From Ifrita kowaldi (Eukaryota > Chordata > Aves > Passeriformes > Cinclosomatidae): a stretch of 64,000 nt of DNA. Below are positions 11,713-23,700 of this stretch, in pieces; within the stretch, counting starts at the first letter, position 1; the number at the start of each line of letters is the position of its first letter. The notes below the pieces were generated by a model, which saw only the letters and a program-made list of their open reading frames with translations, was not told where the DNA came from and did no database searches. Location: NCBI GenBank assembly GCA_013398055.1, contig VZRS01002633.1, positions 124,001 through 188,000 of the forward strand, given 5' to 3'. The translations under genes and the position numbers were made by a program.

Positions 11713-14700
11713 AAGTGTCTCTACCTAACATCCAGCCTTAGGAGAGCTGTTCTAAAATTGGGGATGCATCACTTCTCCTGGCCATTTACTCAGATGTATG
11801 TTTTATTAAACTCTGAATAATTTCCTCACATTCTATTCAAACACTGGCATCTATGCTTGCCACTCCCTGAAACCTGGCAGGATTGCTTGGATTCTGACAG
11901 CAGATCCTGACTCTACTTCTGCTACATGTTTATGGTTAAGGGTGTGTGACTTTCGGTTAATCTGTACTGGCTGTATGTGAAGGGGTAAGTCTATACATCC
12001 ACATGGATCTTCAAGACTACACAACTGTGCCAAAAGCAGGGCAGTAAGTGCGTGTGTGATTGGGTTATGTAATGCTTCCAAGGGAGCACAGATTCTGTCC
12101 CCAGTTCTTCACCCTGAATCATGCAGTATTGGAGTTATCATTGATTATTGCCAGTGAAGTTTAGCATATGGGCTTAAAAGAGTTCTAAATGAGTTTGTTT
12201 TCTCTTATTGTTACCTATCCGATACATACAACCAGGCAGCATAAGGCACTTGATTCTCCTCACCAATCCCTTGTGTACAATATTGAAAGAATTCAAAGCA
12301 GTGCATATTTTAGCTGTCCTTTAGAGATGAATTATTGCTGTTTATGCTTCATGCAGACACTTGGAAACAGATTTCTGCATATATCTCATATTTTGCTTGC
12401 AAGTAAGTGTTTAAAGCCACAGTTGCATGAGATTTAAATCTAAATTATTCTGCATTTTTTAAAATCTGAGATGAGTTTTTAATTAGCTTACAACAGTAAA
12501 TCTGAAGTGAATGAGGGAGATACTATGAACTTAGCTTTTTAACTATTTCAAAATCATCTCTAAACTGTAGAAAAAAGTCAAGATTCAGAGAAATGTCCTT
12601 CTAAGTGGAGTGCCCACAACCCTGTAAACATTTTGGGTAAGAGTTCATGAAACTCACTCAGATGTTCTTTTCACCCTTATTTTGACTGAGAATTCAGTGT
12701 TGAAGGTGAAATATTCGTTCTGTAGAAGGGAAAAATAAAGCTGGTACTAATGGAAAAAACATTTTATTTCACTGTCTGTGTATCCCTATGGACAACTGAG
12801 CAACAGAATTCTGCTTTTGGGAAGAGAATAGGTCAGCAGACACAGCCTCATCACTGTCTCACATGCATATATTCATCTATATATGCTGTGCCTTGGAAAG
12901 TTCTGCATTCATATATTGCATTTCTACAGTGAGGTTAACAACTGTCCTTTTTTTTTTTCCTTAAGTGCAGATAGTGATTAAGGAAACTGTATGGTTAAGT
13001 CACTAAAAAATATCTTCTGTTCGTCTGCCTTGATAAGGAAAGTCACTGCAAAGCCCTTTTTTTCTTATGTACAGTATTGTGTTGTCTGCGTCTTTTCCTT
13101 ACTGTAACCTCTTTTTCTGTGTCACTTATTAAAAATTCTGACTTTCAAACAGCTACATAAATTTCTTTAAATATCTCCTGACTCAATAAAAAAGCAAGGA
13201 AGGGATTAAATTGAACACTCAAGCTTCATTCCATCATCTCACAAAAGTGTTCAGATAAACTATGAAATAAATCTTTCTGTCCTGTCAGGTCATTTCAATA
13301 GCTCTGATGTTGTTTATGGTCTCATCTGTATAATCCTCACTCAGAAGTAATTGGAAAGTTCCCCTCTGTCAGCTTGCATGATCTTTAGAAGTGGAAAGTG
13401 CAAATGCTTTTGCTTAACTTCAGCTCAGATAACGGACAGGGATCACAGTAGTAGGAGTGCATGGTTATTCTCAAACAATATTAATGTTCAATTAAGTGAA
13501 AAATGCTGGAGATGCTTCACCCCATTTCAGTTCTGTAGTAACACAGCTGCAAGTGGGCTGCTGCTGCATGAGCTTTTCTAGAAAAGGATTCTAATTTCCA
13601 TTGTAATCATGATGCTCTGGGAAAAGAGGCCCATTGGGGATGTGTGGCTCCCAGTTTGCTTTGAGCTGTGAGATTTCAAAGGGCTTGGGGAAGGCAGAGT
13701 GGATTTGGTTCGCTTTTGCAGTATGAGCAAGTTTTTTTGAGGGAGAGGCATAATTCCAGAGCAGCTGAGAATCCAGAGGACAGTGTAAGTGAAAGGAGAA
13801 GAACAGCTTCAGAAACCTGGTCTGTTTATTTTTGACCTTCAGTGTTGGTGCCTCCTAACCCAGACTTGGGTTTAACCGGAGGCCATTGTTTCATTTTCAC
13901 CCAAAAGGTGACGTCCATCCATGCACCCCAGGGGAAGCTTGTGCCAAAATCAGCTGCTGACTTTCCCATCCCCTGTGGGCTTCACATCAGAGTGAGCTGG
14001 GCCAGGACACAACTCTCAGCTGCAAAGTGGGCTTTAAAAGTAAAATGTCTGGCTATAAACGAACCTTTGGAAAACTATTGGCATGGGATCTGTGCCACAG
14101 CACATCAATATACCAAAAAAAGAAGAGGAGCTTGCAAACATTATTGAGTTCTGCTCTGAATGCTCTCCCTTTCCCTTCGAGGAGGCTTTGACCAGTTCCT
14201 GGTGGAAGAAAGTGATATTGGGTTTATTGATAGTCTTTAAAGGCCTGAGAAACATGGTTTAGAGAATTGCACTATTACTCCTTAAATTATGTGTACTAAG
14301 ATTATCTGAATTTCTAAATGCAGGCTTCAGATTTTTTCAATCCCCCATTACATAACTTGGCATCACTGAGTTCAATACTTTAGAAGCATGAGAGTAATCA
14401 TTGCCTTTAAAAATAAGGCTTTGCTGTAGGTGATGTTTGGAAAATAGGTATGTTCTTCTTCTGGACTAGTGAATACTCATACTTACAGCAGATATTCTCC
14501 TCTGTGCCTAAGAGAATTATGATGGGCTGCTGCATGAAAGACTTCCATTGTTTTTAAATGTAGATGTTATTCCTGCAAATACTTTCAAAATTGAATCTCA
14601 TCACATCTGTTTCATGCGGTTTAGAATAGTTAGGCAGCTTTTCAGCAGGTGTTTGCTTTTGTTTCAGTTGTCCCAGTTTGATTCTATCTGAAAATCTTTT

Positions 14701-16191
14701 GGTTTGATGTCATCTCATACATTGTGTTGCTGTCATGGTTTTGACTGGCTGAGATGCCATGGTGCCTATTAAGCTCCATAAAGGCAGAAGTTAGAATCCC
14801 TCAGCATAATCTTAGCCCCTAACTCTTTTCTAAGCCATTTACAAACAGACGTTATATCATTTGTCATGTATATTACACTCTAGCAGATCATGAAAGAGAG
14901 ATATCTCTTGTACTGTCATAATTTAAGCTGCAGTTCTAAGTTAATTTTCTGGACAAGGATAGGAAGACGGTGTTGAACATATGGAGTGTTTACATGCTTC
15001 TGTTTAGTGGGTTTGGTAACACAGATTTATGAAGGGGAATCTTGTTAGTTACTTGGTGATACCCTAGTTTGCACCATTCTATTTTAAACAGTGTAGTTCC
15101 CTACTTTGCCATGTAATAAATCAGATCCTGGCACTGTTACTCTGGCAGAATCCCACAGTATTATGCTTAAAAAGATCATGCACATACCAAAAGCTAGTTT
15201 TGGGGTGGATACATGGCTCTGTGGAAGAGACTCCTGGTTGTAAGTGATTTTGAGGGCATGCCAGTGCCTTGCCTGCTCAGACATGACATGTTTCTCATTG
15301 AGCACCTTGCTACTTTCAAGCCCTGACTGAAGAACAGTCCCTTTGATGACAGTGGGGCTCAGGTCAGCCCTCGGGTTATGGCAGTAGGAGTCAGAATTTT
15401 GTCCTATAAGTAAGAGGCTCATCCTTTATTTCAAAACTAAGTGGAAACTTTGAGTATGCGCAGCTGCCATCCCTCATTTAACTTCTCCCATTTACTTCAC
15501 AGTGACTGTTAATTACATAGCTCCTGTTCTCTTCTCTGGCATCTATTTTCCAGTGTTTCACATGAAAGTGGTAGATAATACAGTATGTGTATCTCCTTGG
15601 AGTTTTGGCACTTCAGAGAGCAGAGTTGCGAAGTGATTTGGTGATAATCCATATTGTTTTGAATAGCTTATGACATTGGTGAAAATACTTGTTATGCTTT
15701 CATAGAAAATTGCTGCAGGTTTCAAGCAAGTGTTGAAATTCCAATAGTCCTTTGCAAACTCTAAGGAGTTGTGCTGATAGAGGGAAATAATTGCTTCGTG
15801 GCACTGATTATTTTCTGGTTTACACTCCGTTCATTTTAAGATCAGAGTATCATTGATGGTGTCAGTGTTAGTGAGGTGAGGCCACTCTGAAGGAGCCCCA
15901 GTTCTAAAAACCTGCAGCTCCACTCGATGGCAAAAGATCACATCCCAAAGAAGTGGTTTCCTTTACTTGGACACGCTTCTGGTGCCCATAAGAAGATGAA
16001 GAAACCTTTGGATCCATATTCAGAGTATTTTAACGGAACTAGGACATAACTGCTATGCTGCTGCTGAGCCATTGCTGCCAAGGGTGGTGTGGTAGAGCTG
16101 GGATTCCTGCTGAGGACCTGGCCCTTATCTCTAACTTGATACAGCTGGATCCACAGACAATGCAATTCCTTGGAGAAGGGAATGATAGATT
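11713..16191. other. unannotated sequence
   Basis: No gene or repeat family recognised. Frames reach 112 codons (15084-15422, minus) without domain motifs or a plausible exon context. Confidence 0.5.
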
Positions 16192-16198
16192 TCTGAAA
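16192..16198. repeat. target-site duplication, left copy (TCTGAAA)
   Basis: TCTGAAA directly before the TG that opens the LTR. The same seven bases directly follow its CA end at 16578-16584. Either 6 bp (CTGAAA plus a chance T) or 7 bp was duplicated. Six is usual for alpha-/beta-like (ERVK) elements. Confidence 0.8.
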
Positions 16199-16247
16199 TG
16201 ACATAATGACCAAGGCATGGACTCAGACCGGCAGCAAATCTGAGACG

Positions 16248-16253
16248 TTTATT
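16248..16253 (-). promoter_or_regulatory. AATAAA poly(A) signal in the 379 bp LTR
   Basis: TTTATT on the plus strand, in CTGAATAAACGTCTC on the minus strand. It lies 22 bases downstream of the TATA-like box, so R is very short. Confidence 0.7.
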
Positions 16254-16269
16254 CAGAGAAACGAGCTGG

Positions 16270-16275
16270 TTTTAT
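16270..16275 (-). promoter_or_regulatory. TATA-like box in the 379 bp LTR
   Basis: The minus strand reads GCATAAAACCAGC. Its position just before the poly(A) signal matches the U3/R layout of avian LTRs. If still active it would drive minus-strand transcription towards lower coordinates. Confidence 0.6.
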
Positions 16276-16577
16276 GCATTTCTTCAAGACCCAGTATTTC
16301 CTTATATGGTATTTTTCACTAAGCGACCTATCACACATTGCCATGTCAGTAACACACTTTCTCAATGTCCTCACATGGGGGTGATCGCGCGCTGCCCACC
16401 CGTCGGGCAGCTTCTGGCAGGCTCCTCTCCGCAGGGCTCTGCCGTGCGGCATCTCTTCCCCCCAGGGTCAGGCGGAGACAAGCTCCTTTGTCCTGTCATG
16501 GCGTCCTGGAGGCGTGTCCCACAGCCCGCAGCTCAACTCCATCCTATCTCTCCCCACACTCAACTGTCTTTGTACCA

Positions 16578-16584
16578 TCTGAAA
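16578..16584. repeat. target-site duplication, right copy (TCTGAAA)
   Basis: Identical to 16192-16198 and directly follows the CA terminus at 16577. Confidence 0.8.
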
Positions 16585-17222
16585 TTTCTAACAATGGCTC
16601 TTGGAAAAGGCACAGAAAGACCATGTGAACGTAGAAGTGCAGCCAACTCACAGGATAATTATGCCTGTGGCTTGGCTACCATGCTTTATTAGCCTGAAGG
16701 ATCAAAGGAGACTGCTGAATGACTTTCAAGGAATCAACTATATCAATCACTACCTACAGACACCGTTGATGTTCCAGCAAGCTGATGTGACAAGTAACAA
16801 TAAGTTTTGGCTATAATGAGAAAAGACAAAGGCAAACTACTGATGTGTCACTTTGATCTTATCTTAACAAGGTGCAAAATGCTTGCAGATTGGACCCACC
16901 ATAATGCTTGTAAGTACTTATCTTAATGTGAAATTTATGGAAGTCATCAGTACCATTTGCTGAGAAAGCTAGAGATGTCTGTTTGACTTGTTTCAGAAAG
17001 AGATTTCGTGCAGCATAAAACCACCCCAGCCTCTTGAGCCATCCTCTTGTGTAAAACCTCTGCCTTGTCCATAAAAGAGATCCTCCTACTTCTGTGCTTC
17101 TTGTGGCTTTGTGGAGTGGACAGGTCTTGATTTTGGTTTTCTGCTAGTGGTTATAACTAGCACACCAAAGACCTGGGCTCCAACATCCCAACTTATGAAC
17201 GCATTAGTGAAAATTTATAGGG
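16585..17222. other. unannotated spacer between two LTRs
   Basis: Non-coding AT-rich sequence separating the 379 bp solo LTR from the ERVL-like LTR. It contains the left member (17189-17199, CAACTTATGAA) of an 11 bp direct repeat that brackets the next LTR. Nothing else seen. Confidence 0.5.
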
Positions 17223-17732
17223 TGTACTAGTTTTAAAGCAAACCAGTGTGAGATTCCAAGTCAGAACTACAATTTAACAGGAAAATTAATATAAAGGCAA
17301 CAGTACAGAAACACTGGCTTAAACTGACAGAGTCAGGATATGACCTGACACCCTGTCGGTCAGGGTGGTGGTAGCAGTCCAATTAAATGGTGGCTGCAGT
17401 CCTTGTTGGAGTGTTGAATGTGGTTCTGTCAAAGTGGTGATCCTGCACAAAGATCTGGTCCTTCTCCAGTTGTGGTTGTCAAGCTCTCATCCTCCGGGAA
17501 TCCAGTGGTAGAGCTGCCCATGATGTTCCAAACCTCAGATTGTACACAGGTGGGAATATTTGGCTCCTCCCCTCAGGGCGGGGCATCTCACAGTGGGATG
17601 ATGTAATTCTGTGAGACCTGGATGGCCCATTAGTGGAGATGGCCCCCTCAGGGCGGTAGCTGCTTCCCCAGAGGGAGTTATAAGGGCTGACTCATGGAGA
17701 AGATAAAGAATACTGCCCCACCTGTTTTAACA
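17223..17732 (-). mobile_element. ERVL-like LTR, minus strand
   Basis: The minus strand reads from TGTTAAAACAGG to AAACTAGTACA. Its 3' two thirds match the fragment at 1-301, with the same CAGGGTGTCAGGT and ATCCTGACTCTGTCAG blocks. This copy has about 10 extra bases (TTTAAGCCAG) after CTGTCAG. The U3 side contains a 13 bp direct repeat, CCCCTCAGGGCGG on the plus strand, at 17569-17581 and 17644-17656, which could be a duplicated enhancer. No gag or pol lies beside it, so it is probably a solo LTR. The expected 5 bp duplication is not seen directly at both inferred ends. Instead CAACTTATGAA occurs at 17731-17741, overlapping the right end, and at 17189-17199, which leaves 23 unexplained bases on the left. 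Confidence 0.75.
17569..17656 (-). promoter_or_regulatory. duplicated 13 bp GC-rich motif in LTR U3
   Basis: CCCCTCAGGGCGG occurs twice, 75 bp apart. Repeated short motifs in U3 are commonly enhancer duplications. No factor is assigned. Confidence 0.45.
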
Positions 17733-17741
17733 ACTTATGAA

Positions 17742-20700
17742 GATGGTAACAGAATACATACTTTTGGTTACAGCTTGCATTGTAACCTAAGACAGGGCCA
17801 GTGGATCTGTGGCAGATTGTGAGAACAAACTGGGTTTGGAGACTGCCTTAGCCACAGCAGATTCTTGAGTAAGTATATTGCAGCCTGAATAGATATTACT
17901 GAATTTTTGTGCTAAAGATAATTAGAAATATTAATGCACTGCATAAAACTGATATCATATTTCACTGTATTCCTTGTACCAAAATAGATTCCCTTCAACA
18001 TTAAAGTGGTATTCTCAGAGGTATTTTTTATTTCCAAAGAATTAATGATCATTTAGTCAGCTAACAGCCCAAGGCAAAGCAGAAGGGTTTAACATTGTGC
18101 CAAGTGGTAGCTTCTTGTAGGAATGACTGCTTTCAAAGAATTAGCGTTATGCAAAATGCTTTCAGGATGTGCCAATCAGCTCAGTGGTTTATGGCACTAA
18201 TAGTCTGCTTGTTTTTCAAATCATTTACCCTGGTGATTTAGATGCTGCAAGTTACATTTACGAATCTAATCACTGCTTATAGATGAACCAGTAATTATCC
18301 AGCCAGTAAGTATATGAGCTTACTCTCAATCAAGAAAACCCCAGGAGTATGTGCAGTTGATGTTGGAAAACATGCCTGAGGACTGAGTCCTGTAGATAAA
18401 TTGAGCCTCTTGGGTAGATTTTTTGGAAAGCTGATCTAACTTAGAGTCCACTGAAATCAGCATTTCTGCTGTCACAGAGAGCAGCAGAAGTTACTCTTGT
18501 GCATCTTTGTGAGTAGTGTCAGGACTGTTGCAGAACACGTTGATGTGCTTTATACAGACAGAACTTTAAAAGCTTAAAAGTGTTTAGAAATTTCATTTTG
18601 AAACACCTCCAAGCCACAGAGTTGTATTATTTCTATATATTGCAGCATCACTGGGAACACTACAGCTGGGGAATACCTTCAGACCTTCAAAGTTTCAAAC
18701 ACTGTTCAGAAATCCTGCGGCTGCCTGACTTAGAGCCCTATTTCTACTCACAGAACACCAGCTCAGTTCACGTTTACATGAATATAGAGTTATATCACCT
18801 ATTATCTGCCCTTATCTAAAAACTGCAAATGGAATATTTCTTGTGCTGTCAGGTAACAGTTCAAAACATGGCTTACCCAACTCAGAACTATTTCTTTGTG
18901 TCTGCTGAAGCCCAGTTCTATGTGACTCATGCAGCCCAGATTCACATTTTGTTAATGGAAATGACAATCTCTTCATAATTTTCCCTCATGTTCTGTGGTT
19001 TGGGTTTGTTGGGGTTTTTTTTCTGGTCTCCACAAACGTGGTACAGACAGTTGGTGTAAAATCAATGCCATCAACACATTTGCACTGATAGTGAAGATGA
19101 CATATCATACATTCATAGCTGTCTGAGCTGAAGTCCACATCTGGCATTTGCAAACCAGGAAAAATTCATTACTTTAAATTTGTTAAACTTGTTTATGACC
19201 TGTGAGGGTAAAAGAACCATTTTTACAGAACATGGCTCATTTGCTCAGCTCTCAGCCTTGGGAGCAAAAGTATATCCTGGCTCATTTGACAGGACAAGGA
19301 CTGTCCAGCATGACCTGTTGGTGATAAATAGGTTCTCATTCCCCCACAACAGGGCTGGAATGAGTCCTGGGCTGTTTTTTTCCATATGTGACTGAACATG
19401 AAATCTTACACTTTTGTTACTGGATCTTTCCAGCTGTAGCATATTTGTCTTATGCTTTGTGGGTCTTCACCAAATGGTGCTAGAGTGTGGTAATACACTT
19501 TCTGCTTTATAAGCAGAGCTCATACTATTGTTTTATTAAGGTGGTTGTATATCCTCCACTATAAAACATTGGTTTTATTTGAATTTGGGTAAAATATAAC
19601 CTTTGAACTCAAATCTCCCATTCTGGGGGAATATACCTTGAACAATTAATTTAAATTCAATCAACTCACATGTATCTGAGACCAACGCAAAATCAAACAT
19701 TCTGTCTAACTAAGGCTTTGTAAACAAAAACTTGATAGTTTGGAGAAGGTTAACACAGATTTCAGGAATGTGTTATTTGGCATTGCCAATAATACCTGTT
19801 CAATTTGACCAAATTACAAACCTTCATAGTGCAGGTGAACATCCAGCCTCCCACAGATGTTGTTTTTTGTCATTATTTGGGGCTTTCCTCCATGGACACA
19901 CACTTTGGATCCAGCTGGCCAGGCAGAGACAGGCTGTGCTCTGGGACACAGACAGCTCTGTTTCCACCAGGTGATGTGGGGGCTGGACAGAACATAGGTT
20001 TAAACATTTGCTTTCATGCTGTCTATAGAAAATTTTTCATCCCATCATCTCACCTATGGAGAGGATAGAAAACAGCCTGTGTGAGGTGACACTGATCTCG
20101 CCCGTGGACCTGTTGCCCGGAGCCAGATAGTCTCCTTTAAAGGCTTGGTGGTCCCAGATAAGGACAAACTTGGGGTTGTTGGCTTCTTTGCCAGTGTGAA
20201 TTTGCTGAATCCCACAAGTGTCTGGGATGTTTCTGGAGCGCTAAGAAAGTATGTGGAGCGTTCCTGCTGGCCACATAAAGAAAATTTTTGTGATGAGGAA
20301 ATGGGCTTGCCTTCATTAAAGGGAAGATAAATCAGCTTAAAAATAGCCTTGAAGTGGAAAAGGGCCAAAAGCCAAAAAGTGTTTAAAAGTTGTATTGAGG
20401 GCAGACAGCCTTGTATTTATATAGTTGAACAAATTCCACAGTAACACAGTAGTTATTAATCCTGAGCTGGATTATCTGTTTTTTCAAAAGCACTCTTTCT
20501 GTGGCTGCTGCTTACAGCTGTGTCCTAACCCTGGCTCTGCTCCAGCACGAGCATCACCTCTCCTGCTGTGCAAACACATCCTGGGCAGGAAGGAGCGTGG
20601 CCAGCAGCACGGGATAGAGTGGTCCATCTTCCCTTCCCTGTAAATGCTGATCATTACCCTGGGTCAGAGCTGCTTGTAAACTTCAGTCTTGTATTTGCTA

Positions 20701-23700
20701 TGCAGTTATACTTCTTCCAGCTTTTTAAGCTGAAATAGGTTTCAAAACAGTTAAATATCAATTCAGTGGTTTGTATTTCAAAACTTTTTTCCATTGCTGT
20801 GGCAAGAGCTGATGTCTTCATCGTATTATTAATCTTAGATATTTCCTGTGTGCAAATGCATCATTTAATTTAAATGTCTAAGGCTTCATTTAGAAGCAGT
20901 AGAAGTTTATACGGCATCAGTCTTTCCTGCATTTTTACTTTTCAAATATTAGTTGAATCCCATGTAAGCAATTTTTTTTTTCCTCTCATCTTTTTTTGAT
21001 TTCAAGTCAGGTAATAATCACGTTTGGGTTTTGTCTTTTTTTGAGTGGGTACTTTTCTTTTGAATGAAGCTGGGATGTGTAGAAAGGACTGTTTATTATC
21101 ACACCAAACCTATTGTGCATTGTTACAGAGAGTCCTGCCTCCATTGTTCAATGGAATAACAATAACAGCATGAAGCAGCTCAGCTAAATGAGAAATGGAA
21201 TTAAAAAAGAAAATAGCTGCCAACATGCAGGAGCTGGTTCAGGTCAAGTATCAGAAGTCAACAGTACTACTCTGCTCAGCAGGAACTGGTTTTAGCTAAG
21301 GGTAGTAAAACGAAACACAGGACTTTTGAAGTGGGAAAAAGAACTACAGACTGTTATGGGAGAAACTCATCGACTGAGAGGGATGAGATTTTCAATGCAA
21401 ATACAGTTGTAGGAGTACGAATATCCCTGATTTTTCAGTGGAAACCAGAGAATCTTTGGATTTGCATAGGTACTTTTAAAAAATCCTCTTATAAGACATT
21501 TGCATGGAACACAATAGTATCTTCCCTGCAAACTATTTTTTTATTTATTGCAATTTAGTAATGTAAGAAAATGTCTTAAAGCAGAGCAACTCAGCAAGGT
21601 GAGAGGTCAGGTCACACATCTCCCCACCCAGCCGAACTGGGGCTCTGGGACTGCAGGGCCCCAAGAAAGCCCCTTGTGTTTTAGTTCACCATGTGGTAGT
21701 GAGCCTAACACTGTAACTGTGGTTACCAGACAGAGGTGTCAGAGCTCTGTGATAGTTCTGAGCAGTCTGGCAGAGTCACTGAATTTAGGAAGGAGCATCA
21801 ACTGAGATAGCAGTGCACGTGGGGATCTGGGTGTGCACTGTTCACACACCTTGGTGCACTGAGGGCAGCCCTCCCCCTATACCCAAAAAGTTCCAAGTCA
21901 AGGCCTTTTTGAATGTTTTTGCTACAGATAATCCCTGTGGCAGAGAGCTACAGATTAATTCTGCTATTAAGTTGATTTGGTTTGTGTTGAAATGTTGAAA
22001 AATATTTGGAGCAAGACTTCATTTTTGCTCCTTTATAGGCAACTTTTAGTGAGACCTAGGAAATCTCCTAATTATGGTATTTGTGCACATGTATGTAGAT
22101 TTGTACAGTGGTGACATCTGCTATTGCCTAAGAAGCTTCTAAAGAATAACAACAATAATCACAGGAAATGAATTTAGGAAATCTGTACTTTAATTAAATC
22201 TGCTAAGTGTCAAGTTTTGTTATAGAACTTCTACTTGCTCGCTGTTGGTTTTGTCTGGTTTTTACAAAAAAAGTTAATTATAACCTGAGGCACAGTTATA
22301 CCTTAAAATTGTTTTACTCTGCTCAGACCTATTGACTGAGGAAGTACTTTCATTGTGCTCAAAAATCAAACATTTTTTTTACTGAGATTCATAAGCCTAC
22401 CTTTGGAGTCTGTGTGCTGCTCTTCACTTACTGTCTCAGCCACATTGTAAAACTTGGGGGGAAACCTAGTGTAAAGCTGTTGAAGATTATATTTTCCTTC
22501 TGAGGGAGTATTATATTACTACTTTTTTTAAAGAGGGCGTTTCTGTGTTAAACCCATATTCTCAATATTTAACAGTCCCACAGTGAGTTGGGATCTGTGA
22601 GCACTGCCATGGTGCAAAATAACTGTTCCAGTGCTTGCAGTCCTGAAAATCTCTCACAAGACTGGGATGCCACGTGCAGGGGACAGCACACGCACAGGGA
22701 CATGGCAGAGAAACTGCTGCCCTCTCCACTTTCTAGGAGAAACACAGAATTTTTTGATACAAGGCATAACTGGGCTCTACATCTGTTCTTCCAGAGCTCC
22801 TATGCTTTGGAAGAAGGCTTCCCCAGTTCTTGGTATTACTGTCTGATGCTGCCTCTTCTACACAGGAGGAAGTTGGGTTTAAAAGCCTCGTTTTTAAAAA
22901 TAGTTTCTGGGCAGGCCTGACACTGGTGTCACCTAGCTCATTTGTCTCCAGGCATTAAATCTGTGCAGCAGGCAAAAATAAATAAATGATCAGAGTCTTT
23001 CTGAACTATAAATGTAACTAGCAAATAGATAAGAGTTCAGTGTCCTATAATAGAATGTCTTTTTGCTGACTAGCAGAAAGGGAGTGACTCAGCCTGACTG
23101 TGTATACACACTGAAATAGACTTTTTCAAGTTTGGAGACAAAGGCCTTTACATGCATTTATAAAATTGTCTTTAAAATGCTTGTGAATGAGTTAATCACA
23201 CAGCCATCTGATTAGACACGAACAGCCTCCCTATTTTTTGCATGATTAGGTCATCCCAAGAGAATCACAAAACAATATCGTTACAGATGTGTCATCCAAG
23301 AGTGACTAATAAAATGTGGTTGAAAACAGTGCAGTTAGGAAACTAGTGCAAGTAGGAAATTTTCAAGCCAATTTCACAATTCTGTGTCCTTCATCTTCCC
23401 TGCCAGAGCCTGCTCTTTAGGAAGTTGATGGAAAAAGTTCCCCTTGGCTTGCACAGGTCCAGACAAGTCTCTGCTTTCACCTTGCTCCTTTTCTTTCCCT
23501 CCTTGGGGCTGTCTCTAGCTCTGCAGTAGCATTTTGAGCATCTGAGCCTCATAGTGTCTCTTCACTTTCACATGAAGATTGTACTTTCCCATGAGCTCGC
23601 TGAAGTGGGAACTGCTGCAGTGGAGATTTGGGAGAGATTGGATGATGCTTAAAATTGGGGAAGGAAGAGAAATGGCACAACTGGCACAGTCATAAATGTG

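Larger units (their letters stand above)
16199..16577 (-). mobile_element. solo LTR, 379 bp, ALV/ERVK-like, minus strand
   Basis: Read on the minus strand it runs from TGGTACAAAG to CATTATGTCA, is bounded by TG...CA and is flanked by a perfect 7 bp duplication. It therefore has both ends and no internal proviral sequence, as left by recombination between the two LTRs of a provirus. The U3 is CpG-rich in its middle (about 16380-16520). It then carries GCATAAAACC as a TATA-like box and GAATAAACG as poly(A) signal, 22 bases apart, followed by a short U5 of about 50 bp. This compact R-U5 resembles avian alpharetrovirus/ERVK LTRs (family knowledge, not searched). The intact ends and duplication suggest a relatively young insertion. 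Open frames inside it (16249-16692) are not genes. Confidence 0.85.

Noticed and set aside
16306..16692. 128-codon frame with Pro/Arg/Ser-rich sequence
   Set aside because: It runs through the 379 bp solo LTR on the antisense strand and beyond its end. It is a by-product of the CpG-rich U3.
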